Part shown: positions 37,776 to 46,108 of the stretch, piece after piece | How the letters are laid out: every line of letters begins with the position of its first letter | How positions within the stretch are numbered: position 1 is the first letter of the stretch | Source of the DNA: Paenibacillus baekrokdamisoli | GTDB taxonomy: Bacteria > Bacillota > Bacilli > Paenibacillales > Paenibacillaceae | NCBI RefSeq assembly: GCF_003945345.1 | Contig: NZ_AP019308.1 | Coordinates: forward strand, 1,922,001-1,986,000 | Length of the DNA stretch: 64,000 nt | Direction: 5' to 3' | Notes under the pieces: model-generated | Told to the model about the DNA's origin: nothing | Databases searched by the model: none | Seen by the model: only the letters and a program-made list of their open reading frames with translations | Made by a program: the position numbers and the translations under genes

Positions 37776-38225
37776 GCTGTTGCTCTCTTCCGTGAGATTA
37801 CCTGATAAAATCCCTGCTCTTCTTATGATGTTTATTCTTTCCTCTCTTCCTTCTATATTCTTTATCATATCTATTGCTGTTTCAAAATTTGTAATTACAT
37901 AGCCTGTTTTCTCAAATCCTTTTGGCATTTCTAAAATTTTCTTTACTTCCGTTAAGTAATAGACTGTATATCCATTCGATTCTTTCCAGAACCAGCATGC
38001 AAAAGGGGTTCTATTTTCAGTTAATTCAATTCCTGCCTCTTCCATTACTTCCCTATTTAGCCCTTCATCTAACGATTCATTCTCTTCTAATCTTCCACCA
38101 ATTGTTGTTAATACTTTTTCTTCACGATCCCAAACCATAACTAAATTCCCATTTCCCAAAATTGGTACACAATGAACACCGCCAATTGGGAAATCCGTTG
38201 GAATTTCAGTAATAAACTTCAGCAT
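37770..38225 (-). CDS. Nudix hydrolase, copy 1 (cassette)
   Basis: A 151-aa Nudix hydrolase. The Nudix box is GGRLEENESLDEGLNREVMEEAGIE, complete with the REVMEE metal-binding core. The start is ATG at 38225 with GGGAG before it (the frame runs to a TTG at 38240). The TAA stop overlaps the site's GTTA box. It is almost identical to the gene at 57518-57973, with two silent differences that I could find. The substrate is a nucleoside-diphosphate compound of unknown kind. Confidence 0.88.
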   Translation of the reverse strand: MLKFITEIPTDFPIGGVHCVPILGNGNLVMVWDREEKVLTTIGGRLEENESLDEGLNREVMEEAGIELTENRTPFACWFWKESNGYTVYYLTEVKKILEMPKGFEKTGYVITNFETAIDMIKNIEGREERINIIRRAGILSGNLTEESNSR

Positions 38226-38273
38226 AAAAACATCTCCCAAAATAATGGATTAATTTCTCTTTAGAGTAATTGC

Positions 38274-38466
38274 AGATAACGTTCTTGTGTTCACGACGTC
38301 CCACCGACTTAAGGCGACGAAGTCGCCGGGCGCGATGCGCTTAGTCGGTGCGGATGTGTCCGGCTGAATCTGCTTCCCTGCTACTGACAATTACATCTCC
38401 GAGCCCTCATCTAACTTCTGCCGGACCGAGGGGCGAATGCCCCGAAGTGTGAACATGGTGTTAGCT
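38274..38466 (-). repeat. attC-like site 2
   Basis: 193 bp, AGATAAC to GTTAGCT. Ends do not match each other but match the neighbouring cassettes. Stems CACCGACT / AGTCGGTG, GCGAC-GAA-GTCGC, GCGC-GAT-GCGC, GTCCGGC / GCCGGAC, GGGGC-GAAT-GCCCC. Identical to site 25 except one base and the right end. Confidence 0.88.
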
Positions 38467-38480
38467 GAAGTCGAACTCTT

Positions 38481-38984
38481 CTATGAGTAATCTAACTGAA
38501 TTCCCGCTTCTTTAAATGCTTGTTTATAAATATCCTTATCGTGAATTGCTTTAGATGATTTAACAAAATTCGTGTACATTCTTAATTTAACTTCTTCAAT
38601 ATTATTAAACAGTTTTATCAGATCATTATTAATAAATAGGGGTGCCAGAGATAGAACTATCACAGAAAAAACGTTAGGGAATCTAATCTGTATTGTATCT
38701 GCATTGAATATAAAACTCTCCATGTACTTATCAAAATCATAGCAATTATAAATTTCTTCACCTAGTCGAAATGGAAACCCACTTCCGTCTTCCCACTCAA
38801 TTAATAACCCCCAAAATGCTATTAATGATCCAGCACTATACCTATTATGGTTGTCGTTAAAATATAGATAATAGGGATAAAATAATTCATCTGAGCACCA
38901 TGGAAAATCTATTATTCCTTGTTGTTCAATAATTATTTGGGATAAGTAATCGAGCTTATTCTCTAAGGCTATATTTTGCTTCAT
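38481..38984 (-). CDS. Unknown protein (cassette)
   Basis: 167 aa, soluble and rich in aromatic and acidic residues (IIDFPWCSDELFYPYYLYFNDNHNRYSAGSLIAFWGLLIEWEDGSGFPFRLGEEIYNCYDFDKYMESF). I do not recognise a family. ATG has CGGAGGAAGAA upstream. Cassette ends are cognate over ten bases (GTTAGCTGAA / TTCAGCTAAC). Confidence 0.75.
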   Translation of the reverse strand: MKQNIALENKLDYLSQIIIEQQGIIDFPWCSDELFYPYYLYFNDNHNRYSAGSLIAFWGLLIEWEDGSGFPFRLGEEIYNCYDFDKYMESFIFNADTIQIRFPNVFSVIVLSLAPLFINNDLIKLFNNIEEVKLRMYTNFVKSSKAIHDKDIYKQAFKEAGIQLDYS

Positions 38985-39027
38985 TTCTTCCTCCGAGTTT
39001 GCATTCTAAAAGCTCTAGTTCGATTTC

Positions 39028-39213
39028 AGCTAACATTCTTGTATTCACGACGTCCCACCACCTTAAGCCCGAAGGGCGGCCGCGATGCGGTTAGGTGGTG
39101 CGGATGTGCCCGGCCGATTAGACATCTCAGCTGCTGAAATACCTCTCCGAGTCCACTTCTAACTTCTGCCGAACCGAGGGCCGAATGGCCCGAAGCGTAA
39201 TATGGTGTTATAC
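39028..39213 (-). repeat. attC-like site 3
   Basis: 186 bp, AGCTAAC to GTTATAC. Has ATTCTTG where most sites have GTTCTTG, and its right L arm lost bases (GCGTAATATGG), so it may fold less well. Stems CACCACCT / AGGTGGTG, GCCC-GAA-GGGC, CCGC-GAT-GCGG. Confidence 0.85.
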
Positions 39214-39219
39214 GAAGCT

Positions 39220-39600
39220 TCACGACTTCTCCGAATCAGGCCAAGGATCTCCTTCTCTTCTACAATCCCAATCATAATACATTTCTGAATCAAACGGTTC
39301 CTTTGCCATTTCAGTTTCATTTTTTATTAGTTTCAAACCATTTATATTTATTTCATCAGTTAAGAAAACTAAGACATCATGTATTCCACCATCTCTTGAT
39401 TGTTGAATGATATGAGCAAGTATTTGCTTTTGGTCTTGAGATAATCCGTTTATAAATTCATTGATTTTTGAATTCTCTTCAGTCTTTGGCCAACCTTTTG
39501 TTAGTACCCAATTAGATAAGACGCTCAGTCGAATATCGACCAAACCATCAATAAAATCTTTATAGTTTTGTAGGCTTTCTGCTTGTTTATCGTCTTTCAT
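39220..39600 (-). CDS. Unknown soluble protein (cassette)
   Basis: 126 aa, helical, acidic C-terminus (LQNYKDFIDGLVDIRLSVLSNWVLTKGWPKTEENSKINEFINGLSQDQKQILAHIIQQSRDGGIHDVLVFLTDEI). No motif that I can assign. GCGGAGGAACAT precedes the ATG. Ends cognate over ten bases (GTTATACGAA / TTCGTATAAC). Confidence 0.75.
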   Translation of the reverse strand: MKDDKQAESLQNYKDFIDGLVDIRLSVLSNWVLTKGWPKTEENSKINEFINGLSQDQKQILAHIIQQSRDGGIHDVLVFLTDEININGLKLIKNETEMAKEPFDSEMYYDWDCRREGDPWPDSEKS

Positions 39601-39626
39601 ATGTTCCTCCGCATTAGTGAAGTTTC

Positions 39627-39817
39627 GTATAACGTTCTTGTATTCACGACGTCCCGCCGACTTAAGGCTCCGCCAGGAGCCGGCCGCGATGCGGTTAGTC
39701 GGTGCGGATGTGTCCGGCTGAATCTACTTCCCCGCTACTGAAACTGCCTCTCCGAATCCACTCCTAACTCCTGCCGGACCGAGGGCGAATGCCCGATGCG
39801 CGAATATGGTGTTAGGT
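39627..39817 (-). repeat. attC-like site 4
   Basis: 191 bp, GTATAAC to GTTAGGT. The L arms are TATTCACG and CGCGAATA, giving one A-C mismatch on the plus strand. Stems CGCCGACT / AGTCGGTG (one wobble), GGCTCC-GCCA-GGAGCC, CCGC-GAT-GCGG. Confidence 0.85.
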
Positions 39818-39839
39818 GAAGTACAGGCTTCTTGAAATT

Positions 39840-40487
39840 CTATTCAAACTTCCTTCTTATTCCAGCAACCTCTAGTTCTATACCGACTTTATTCAGTGTC
39901 CCTGCAAATCCAGTTCCGTTTCTTTGTGTCCCATCAAATTGAACACTAAATGTATGTTTTCTATGTGGAGCTATGTTAACTACATGTTCTTCAAAATTTT
40001 CAATATCAGGATATTTATCTTTTAATATAGGTTTGATCAATACTTCCTCCTCAATTCCATAGTTATAAATTGTAAATGAACAATTTGCTTTAACATCTGA
40101 TTCAACTGTCTGAAAGTTGCACTTACTATCTTTCATTGAGAAATCTAAAGAATTGATCCCCTTAGAATTATGCTTCAGTAAAAACATAGTTTTCTCACTT
40201 ACAATTGGACAAATCAAGATAAATGCAATGCAACCTATAATAACTCTACTTAATATCTTTGGAAATCGGGGACGATATGTTCTTACTGTACATGACACAC
40301 CAAATATTAGTAACGAAAACCCAAGTAAAGCTGGCAAATGAAGCCCAGTTTCATCTTTATCTGTCCATGGGGACAAGCCAATGAACTTAAATAGATAATC
40401 TCCAAAAGAATTATCCAAATGATTATCAGATATCATCAATAGACCGAGAAGTAAAATAACTACGTAAAGAATATTTTTTCCCTTCAA
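39840..40487 (-). CDS. Membrane-anchored protein with extracellular beta domain (cassette)
   Basis: 215 aa. Three hydrophobic helices (ILYVVILLLGLLMISDN, LPALLGFSLLIFGVSC, ILSRVIIGCIAFILICPIV) are followed by an outer beta-sandwich-like segment of about 100 aa (KCNFQTVESDVKANCSFTIYNYGIEEEVLIKPIL ... HTFSVQFDGTQRNGTGFAG). Start is TTG with TGGAGG seven bases before it. No family recognised. Confidence 0.7.
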   Translation of the reverse strand: MKGKNILYVVILLLGLLMISDNHLDNSFGDYLFKFIGLSPWTDKDETGLHLPALLGFSLLIFGVSCTVRTYRPRFPKILSRVIIGCIAFILICPIVSEKTMFLLKHNSKGINSLDFSMKDSKCNFQTVESDVKANCSFTIYNYGIEEEVLIKPILKDKYPDIENFEEHVVNIAPHRKHTFSVQFDGTQRNGTGFAGTLNKVGIELEVAGIRRKFE

Positions 40488-40522
40488 AGCTCATCCTCCA
40501 TAAAAAGATTTCCCTGTATTTC

Positions 40523-40714
40523 ACCTAACGTTCTTGTATTCACGACGTCCCACCACCCTAAAGGAGCAAAGCGACTGGCCGCGATGCGGTTGGGGGGTGC
40601 GGATGTGTCCGGCAGAATTTGCTTCCCTGCTACTGCCAATTGCATCTCCGAATCCACATCTAACTCTGCCGGACCGAGGACCGAATGGCCCGATGCGTGA
40701 ATATAGTGTTATCC
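40523..40714 (-). repeat. attC-like site 5
   Basis: 192 bp, ACCTAAC to GTTATCC. Stems CCACCACCCT / GGGGGGTG-type, AGCGAAGCGACT hairpin region, CCGC-GAT-GCGG, TCCGGCAG / CTGCCGGA, GGACC-GAAT-GGCCC. Confidence 0.87.
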
Positions 40715-40783
40715 GATGCCTCCGACTTCTCGAACTGCTTACAAACTCTGTTCTTATTACTATTCATTGCTCTTCATGAAGCC

Positions 40784-41044
40784 TTATGGTTGTTTACTTG
40801 ATTGTTCTCTCTGTAAACGTTTTTTTCGTCCGTAATCGATATACGTATATATAACTAGAAATACACCTGGACCAAAAATCAATATAAAATTATCACTGAA
40901 GGCGAACAATAAAAAGTAAAGTACTGACCAAACTGCTATTATTATTGTTTTTTTTAACTTTTTTCTATCTTTATACTTTTCTCTATTGTTGAGCATTTGC
41001 GAAACGATAAGTCCAATAAATATAGTATTTATAATTTGAACCAT
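40784..41044 (-). CDS. Small membrane protein (cassette)
   Basis: 86 aa with about three hydrophobic stretches (QIINTIFIGLIVSQML, TIIIAVWSVLYFLLFAF, NFILIFGPGVFLVIYTYI) and basic loops (KYKDRKKLKK, GRKKRLQR). ACAGGAGGTTACAG precedes the ATG. Between this start and the next site lie 195 bases with no gene visible. Function unknown. Confidence 0.68.
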   Translation of the reverse strand: MVQIINTIFIGLIVSQMLNNREKYKDRKKLKKTIIIAVWSVLYFLLFAFSDNFILIFGPGVFLVIYTYIDYGRKKRLQREQSSKQP

Positions 41045-41238
41045 CTGTAACCTCCTGTGTCTTTATGTGGTTTCGTCCTTAGTACATTACAATCTCATTT
41101 GATTGATATACAAAAACAAGCCTTAGTGGAATTGTAATCCAACTAAAGGCAGTTATCATCAACTTTTTCTTCTCTCATATAGCGACGCTTCCTATGAAAT
41201 AGGAGTAATACTATGCTCTTAAAACACTCGGAGGTTTC

Positions 41239-41430
41239 GGATAACGTTCATGTGTTCACGACGTCCCACCGACTTAAGGCGACGAAGTCGCTGGCCGCGA
41301 TGCGGTTAGTGGGTGCGGATGTGTCCGGTTGATTACGCGTCCCTGCTGCTACCAATTGCATCCCCGAATCCCCATCTACTCCTGCCGGACCGAGGGCCGA
41401 ATGGCCCGAAGCGTGAACATGGTGTTATAA
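41239..41430 (-). repeat. attC-like site 6
   Basis: 192 bp, GGATAAC to GTTATAA. L arms TGTTCACG / CGTGAACA. The E-hairpin is CCGC-GAT-GCGG; the closing stem has CACCGACT facing AGTGGGTG, one mismatch. Confidence 0.87.
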
Positions 41431-41464
41431 GATGTTGGTGCCTTCTTCGAAATATAATCTTATT

Positions 41465-42052
41465 CTAATGCAGTCCTTCAAGATATTTTATTTTAATCTC
41501 ATCAGATTCTCTTCCTGAATCTGTGTATCTAAGTGATAGCTCGTATGCTGTGTCATTATAAATATTTTTACTCCTCCAATCAGCTCCATTGTCTACCAAC
41601 AACTTTAACATCTCGACAGATGTATACTGTTCCTCAGCAGCGCGTATTAAAGGTGTAAAATTGTATTTATCCTTATAATTCACATTTGCACCAGCATCAA
41701 TTAATAGCTTTGCAATTTTGATGTCTTGCTTGCCGGAAGCGATTCCCAATGCTGATTCTTGTATATCATCATCATAATTCAAATTAGGATTCACCCCACT
41801 ATTAAGTAAGTATTCAACTATTTGTTCATGATCATTAAATATTGCCTCGAATAATGCGTATTCAACGACTCCTACTTCCTTTGTTAAATCTTTAATTCTT
41901 TCAAGATCTCCCGATTTAGCCGCCTTTAAATATAAATCTACTTTTAAAGCTCTTTGATGCTCATTCTTGTTTTCCTGAATGTACTGGTAAATAATTATAG
42001 AAAGGATTATTACTATTATACTAATAACACTAATTCCTACTATCTTTTTCAA
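41465..42052 (-). CDS. Membrane-anchored ankyrin-repeat protein (cassette)
   Basis: 195 aa. An N-terminal membrane helix (IVGISVISIIVIILSIIIYQYI) is followed by ankyrin repeats: DLERIKDLTKEVGVVEYALFEAIFNDHEQIVEYLLNSGVNPNL, ESALGIASGKQDIKIAKLLIDAGANVNYKD, FTPLIRAAEEQYTSVEMLKLLVDNGADW. Start is TTG after AGGTGATAAA. Likely binds other proteins at the membrane. Ends cognate (GTTATAAGA / TCTTATAAC). Confidence 0.85.
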   Translation of the reverse strand: MKKIVGISVISIIVIILSIIIYQYIQENKNEHQRALKVDLYLKAAKSGDLERIKDLTKEVGVVEYALFEAIFNDHEQIVEYLLNSGVNPNLNYDDDIQESALGIASGKQDIKIAKLLIDAGANVNYKDKYNFTPLIRAAEEQYTSVEMLKLLVDNGADWRSKNIYNDTAYELSLRYTDSGRESDEIKIKYLEGLH

Positions 42053-42146
42053 TTTATCACCTGTTTCCTATATATTCCTGAACATTTGGATAGTAATTGC
42101 ACTACAAAGAAATGCAATACGATTTTTTGGGGTTTGCGCCAATTTC

Positions 42147-42307
42147 TTATAACGTTCTTGTGTTCACGACGTCCCACCGACTTAAGGCGACAAAGTCGCC
42201 GGGCGCGATGCGCTTAGTCGGTGCGGATGTGTCCGGCTGCCTCCACTCCCCCGAAATCCCTCTGCCGGACCGAGGGGGCTCGTCCCCCGATGCGTGAACA
42301 CGGTGTT
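42147..42307 (-). repeat. attC-like site 7, interrupted at its crossover box by an IS
   Basis: TTATAAC at the left; the right end breaks after GTGTT at 42307. The matching continuation GTTATGTGATG is found at 44704-44714, beyond the inserted element. Stems CACCGACT / AGTCGGTG, GCGAC-AAA-GTCGC, GCGC-GAT-GCGC, GTCCGGC / GCCGGAC, GGGGG / CCCCC. Confidence 0.85.
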
Positions 42308-42411
42308 GAACTAAACCGCTTCGCGGTAGCTTTTTAAACCCAGTAAATCCCTACTTCAATTACAGCACACTTTCCTTTAGTCTCTACAGATAAAAAGGAT
42401 GGTGTTTACTC

Positions 42412-43263
42412 ATGCAAGATTTCACGCAAGCAATGACAGTCTCCATGGAACTCAGAGGCTTTGCCAAAAGCACACAAAGAACGTACTTGGCCCACATTCA
42501 GCGGTTTTCTCAGTTTTGCGGCAAATCTCCCATTTCCTTCGGCTATGAGGAGGTTAGAGCCTTTCTACATTATGCCATCACTGTTAGAAAACTTAGCTCC
42601 GCCTACGTCAACTCTGCCTATGGCGCCATCAAGTTTTATTACCAATCCGTGCTCTGCCTCGATTGGAACATGCAGCATGTCCCTCGAATGAAGAAGAATT
42701 CTTCGCTGCCGATCATCTTGACAGCACCGGAGGTGCTCCGCCTCCTTGACGCTACCTCGAATCTCAAGCACAAAGCCATTCTTTCTACCATCTATTCCGC
42801 TGGACTTCGAGTCAGTGAAGCTGCTCATCTCCGCATTTCCGATGTGGACAGCAGCAACATGCGTATTTTCATTCACCAATCCAAGGGCAACAAGGACCGC
42901 TATTCCCTTTTATCTGAAAAAAATCTGCTGCTCCTCCGCCAATACTGGAAAAGTTATCGCCCTAGCTCTTGGTTGTTTCCCGGCATGTCCGCCGCAGCGC
43001 CTATTTCGACTCGAACGATTCAATCCGTTTTCAAGCAATCACTACTTGCTTCAAGTATTTCGAAGGATGTCTCCGTCCATACGCTGCGCCATTGCTTTGC
43101 CACCCATCTGCTGAACAACGCCGCTAGCATTCTCCAAATCAAAGAACTGTTAGGGCACGCGGATATTCAGACGACTTCCATGTACCTTAATCTCACCCAT
43201 GCTCAGGTGCTCGGTCTGAAAAGTCCCCTTGATCTTCCCTATGGGGGTGATGCTCGTGATTGA
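42412..43263 (+). CDS. Tyrosine recombinase of the IS91-type element
   Basis: 283 aa, XerC/D-like. An N-terminal SAM-like domain (MELRGFAKSTQRTYLAHIQRFSQFCG) precedes the catalytic part: Arg I in YSAGLRVSEAAHLRI, HTLRHCFATHLL (HxxR), LGHADIQTTSMYLNL with the nucleophile Tyr, ending LGLKSPLD. It lacks the about 20-residue insertion that marks integron integrases between the Lys region and HxxR. Some IS91-family elements are known to carry such a gene next to the transposase. I therefore do not consider it the array integrase. Confidence 0.88.
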   Translation: MQDFTQAMTVSMELRGFAKSTQRTYLAHIQRFSQFCGKSPISFGYEEVRAFLHYAITVRKLSSAYVNSAYGAIKFYYQSVLCLDWNMQHVPRMKKNSSLPIILTAPEVLRLLDATSNLKHKAILSTIYSAGLRVSEAAHLRISDVDSSNMRIFIHQSKGNKDRYSLLSEKNLLLLRQYWKSYRPSSWLFPGMSAAAPISTRTIQSVFKQSLLASSISKDVSVHTLRHCFATHLLNNAASILQIKELLGHADIQTTSMYLNLTHAQVLGLKSPLDLPYGGDARD

Positions 43264-44398
43264 GTTGCCGGACGTATTCTCTCATTTCGCCGCGCCCTTT
43301 CTTGCTTCTCATCCTGTTCATGTCGAAGGACTCAAAGCCGCGAAAGCGATTGTCCATTGCCGTACGGCGGCCCTGGGCGGGCATCTTCATCAATGCGATT
43401 CCTGTGATGATGTGAAAATCTCCTACAATTCTTGCCGCAATCGCAACTGTCCGAAGTGTGGAAATTTGAAGAAAGAGCAGTGGATTTTGGATCGTTCCTC
43501 TGAACTGCTACCTGTTCCTTATTTCCATACCGTCTTTACCGTCCCACACCAGTTGAACCCATTGTTTCTTGCCAATCCGTCACTTATGTATGCGTTGCTG
43601 TTCAAGGCAGCATCCCAAACCCTTACGAAGCTCGCGTTGGATAAAAAGTTTCTCGGTGCTCAAATTGGTGTCACGATGGTGCTTCATACGTGGGGACAGA
43701 ATCTGTCGTTCCATCCCCATGTTCATTGTATTGTGCCTGGCGGCGGTCTTTCTCCTTCGGGCTGCTCGTTTGTGCAATCGAGGAAGAAATTTTTCATTCC
43801 TATCAAAGTGCTCTCTAGGATGTTCCGAGGCAAATTGCTTTATCTCGTAAAACAAGCCTTCGCCCAGCAGAAGCTCCTCTTTACAGGCTGTTCCTTACCT
43901 TTTGCGGAGGAATCCTCCTTTCAGGCATTACTTGACGCGCTCTATGCGATGGAGTGGGTGGTCTACTGTAAAAAACCGTTTAAGACTCCCTACCATGTGG
44001 TGCAATATTTGAGTCGATATACGCACAAGACTGCGATTTACAATAATCGGCTCGTCGCCATGGATGACGCTTCCGTCACATTTCAGTACCGAGATTACAA
44101 GGATCAGAGTAAAGTTAAGTCCTTGAAACTGGATGCTATGGAGTTTATGCGCAGATTTATGCTGCATGTTCTTCCCTCCGGTTTTCAGAGGATTCGGTAT
44201 TATGGATTCCTCAGCAACTGCAACCGGAAGACTAAGCTGCACACCTGCTTGCGCATAACTCGTACCCCCATCAAGCCCAAGGTGAAGCTGACGGCTAAGG
44301 AGCTTATTTTGAAGTTAACCGGTAGAGATCTGTCGATTTGTCCTTCGTGCAGCGGGAATTGGTGTCAGCTAACGACCTTGCACCCTTCCGACGGTTGA
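43229..44398 (+). CDS. IS91-family HUH transposase
   Basis: Up to 389 aa. Zinc-finger region CDSCDDVKISYNSCRNRNCPKC, the HUH motif SFHPHVHCIVPGGG, and the catalytic Tyr region YLSRYTHKTAIYNNRL are all present, so it looks active in rolling-circle-type transposition. The frame opens with a TTG at 43229; a GTG at 43256 with GGGGG eight bases upstream is the more likely start. It overlaps the recombinase gene, indicating coupling. Confidence 0.92.
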   Translation: MIFPMGVMLVIELPDVFSHFAAPFLASHPVHVEGLKAAKAIVHCRTAALGGHLHQCDSCDDVKISYNSCRNRNCPKCGNLKKEQWILDRSSELLPVPYFHTVFTVPHQLNPLFLANPSLMYALLFKAASQTLTKLALDKKFLGAQIGVTMVLHTWGQNLSFHPHVHCIVPGGGLSPSGCSFVQSRKKFFIPIKVLSRMFRGKLLYLVKQAFAQQKLLFTGCSLPFAEESSFQALLDALYAMEWVVYCKKPFKTPYHVVQYLSRYTHKTAIYNNRLVAMDDASVTFQYRDYKDQSKVKSLKLDAMEFMRRFMLHVLPSGFQRIRYYGFLSNCNRKTKLHTCLRITRTPIKPKVKLTAKELILKLTGRDLSICPSCSGNWCQLTTLHPSDG

Positions 44399-44639
44399 CG
44401 TGCTTCAATAGAATAATTGGTTCTTGCGCAGCCTGCCACGGGGAGGGGGAAGCTATGCCTTCAATCGGTACGAAGAGTCGCTGACCTCAACCATGGTACT
44501 CACTATTAACACCCAGGTCTCCATTGAAGCAGATGGAAAGTAATAACAAACCCCATAGGTTCGTTCGTACGACGGCTTCGTTCAACATGGATTTGCGCAA
44601 TTGCCCTCCGACTGTATTGCTCATATGATCATGAGCTGT

Positions 44640-44676
44640 TGACCTTCATTGTTGTGCTTTGAAGGTCATTTTTTTC
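44640..44676 (+). terminator. Terminator near the right end of the IS91-type element
   Basis: TGACCTTCA / TGAAGGTCA-type stem with loop TTGTTGTGCTT, followed by seven Ts. It lies about 240 bases after the transposase stop. Confidence 0.75.
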
Positions 44677-44753
44677 TGGGCAACTGCGCAACCAATCCAG
44701 AGTGTTATGTGATGTCGCTTCTTCCTAGAATAACAAACACAGAACTTATCGTC

Positions 44754-45113
44754 TCAGAACTGATCTTCATTATTCATTTCTTGGAAGTTCCTTTCTTCTT
44801 TCGATCTTTTTATTTTTAATAAAAAAGCCACTGGAAAAATGATTGCGGAAATAATGAAAGCAAATATACCCAAAATTAATCCTATTAAAGGAAACGTATC
44901 TATTGAGAAGCCAATGTCAGATGTAAAACAAAATATTGACCATAGAATATAACCTACTATTATGTAAATAAGAGTAATTAAAAATCCTATAACTATACTT
45001 TTAGTTTTACTTTCCCCTTTCAAATACGTTTTAATTGCAACTTTATATCCAAGAAATAAAGTAATCATCAGGTAAATTATATAAATCCGTAGACCTAATA
45101 CATCTATCTCCAT
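44754..45113 (-). CDS. Four-helix membrane protein (cassette)
   Basis: 119 aa, about four helices (IYIIYLMITLFLGYKVAI, IVIGFLITLIYIIVGYILWSIFCF, FPLIGLILGIFAFIISAIIFPVAFLL), charged tail KRSKEERNFQEMNNEDQF. GAAGGTGA precedes the ATG. No family recognised. Its left cassette end was separated from site 7 by the IS, yet remains cognate to site 8 (GTTATGTGA / TCACATAAC). Confidence 0.7.
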   Translation of the reverse strand: MEIDVLGLRIYIIYLMITLFLGYKVAIKTYLKGESKTKSIVIGFLITLIYIIVGYILWSIFCFTSDIGFSIDTFPLIGLILGIFAFIISAIIFPVAFLLKIKRSKEERNFQEMNNEDQF

Positions 45114-45181
45114 TTTATTTCACCTTCATTTGAGTTTGTTCTCTTGAGAATTTCGGTCTTTTCACTTGAATAAGCGATTTC

Positions 45182-45343
45182 ACATAACGTTTCCGTGTTC
45201 ACGATGTCCCACCACCTTAAGCGAACATAGTGAGCGGCCGCGATGCGGTTAGGTGGTGCGGATGTGTCCCGGCAATCACTTCCACGGCCTATCTTCCGGG
45301 ACCGAGGGGGCTTGTCCCCCGATGCGTGAACACATTGTTATAT
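45182..45343 (-). repeat. attC-like site 8
   Basis: 162 bp, ACATAAC to GTTATAT. The second long hairpin is GTCCCGG / CCGGGAC instead of GTCCGGC / GCCGGAC, a compensated change. L arms GTGTTCACG / CGTGAACAC; third hairpin GGGGG / CCCCC. Confidence 0.88.
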
Positions 45344-45380
45344 GATGGATCGGCCTTCTCTGATATACCTACGTTTCCTT

Positions 45381-45836
45381 TTATAGCCCTTCTTTTTCTT
45401 CCAAGTTTAAAACGTGACTTGCTTTATGTATTCCTTCTGCTCTTGAGAATCCAATATTTCTGTAAAATTTATCAGCAATTGGGTTCTCAGTATATAAAGT
45501 TATTAATCGAAAATACTTCTCTGATTCCTTAATGATCATCTCTAAGAGTTTTTTTCCTACGCCACTACATCTGTGCCTCGGTAAAACGTATAAGTGTCTC
45601 ACTCGACCTACATCAATAAGATCGAGATAAGGATCAATATTTAAACCACCTATCCCTATGACTTCCTCATCAACTATTGCTACAAATAACGATTCCCCAA
45701 ATCTATTAAATCTATTACTTCCAATTTTGTATTCATCAAGTAATTTCTGAACAAATTTATATCCCTCAGATAAGCTATTATCTAATAACAAATTCAAATT
45801 GTACTGTTCGAGAAGACTAACTCTTTCAACAATCAT
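45381..45836 (-). CDS. GNAT-family N-acetyltransferase (cassette)
   Basis: 151 aa from the ATG at 45836, which has GAGGGTG nine bases upstream; the frame runs on into site 9 but that part would be read-through of the site. Acetyl-CoA motif HLYVLPRHRCSGVGKKLLEMIIKES, then FRLITLYTENPIADKFYRNIGFSRAEG. Substrate unknown. Ends cognate (GTTATATGA / TCATATAAC). Confidence 0.87.
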   Translation of the reverse strand: MIVERVSLLEQYNLNLLLDNSLSEGYKFVQKLLDEYKIGSNRFNRFGESLFVAIVDEEVIGIGGLNIDPYLDLIDVGRVRHLYVLPRHRCSGVGKKLLEMIIKESEKYFRLITLYTENPIADKFYRNIGFSRAEGIHKASHVLNLEEKEGL

Positions 45837-45878
45837 CGTAGTATTCACCCTCATTTGACAATTGGTTGCCGATCTTTC

Positions 45879-46065
45879 ATATAACGTTCTTGTATTCACG
45901 ACGTCGAAAGACTTAAGGGATTGATCGGATCGGCGCAGCCATCCATCACACCGGTTCGCGTAGCGAAATTAGTCTTGCAGATGTGTCCGGCTGATTCCGC
46001 TTCCCTGCTTCTCAACTTCGGCCGGACCAAGGGCGTCAGCCCGCAGCGTGAATACGGGGTTATAT
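45879..46065 (-). repeat. attC-like site 9
   Basis: 187 bp, ATATAAC to GTTATAT. First branch is of the CGAAAGACTTAAG ... AGTCTTGCAG type, shared with sites 12 and 20. Long hairpin TCCGGC / GCCGGA; third hairpin GGGC-GTCA-GCCC. Confidence 0.86.
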
Positions 46066-46108
46066 GTTGTCGGGGCCTTCCCTGAGCTACTACCAATATG
46101 TATTTCTC

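Larger units (their letters stand above)
42308..44706 (+). mobile_element. IS91-type element with tyrosine recombinase gene
   Basis: About 2.4 kb. Left end begins GAACTAAACCGCTTCGCGGT with a small hairpin (ACCGC-TTC-GCGGT). It carries a tyrosine recombinase and an HUH transposase overlapping by 35 bases, both on the plus strand, against the cassette direction. Beyond the transposase are about 300 bases with a terminator hairpin and no gene. GTGTT stands at both borders (42303-42307 and 44702-44706); whether it is a duplication or chance is unclear, as IS91 elements usually make none. Confidence 0.8.

Noticed and set aside
39026-39223. Open frames running through the structured sites (also at 40534, 42097, 46544, 51257, 53024, 56563, 58577)
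   Set aside because: They translate the hairpin DNA itself, recur at most sites in the same form, and have no ribosome sites.
42412-43263. Tyrosine recombinase inside the array as the integron integrase
   Set aside because: It is on the opposite strand, overlaps an IS91-type transposase, sits between the two halves of a split site, and lacks the integrase-specific insertion before HTLRH. Its position inside an insertion makes it cargo of the IS.
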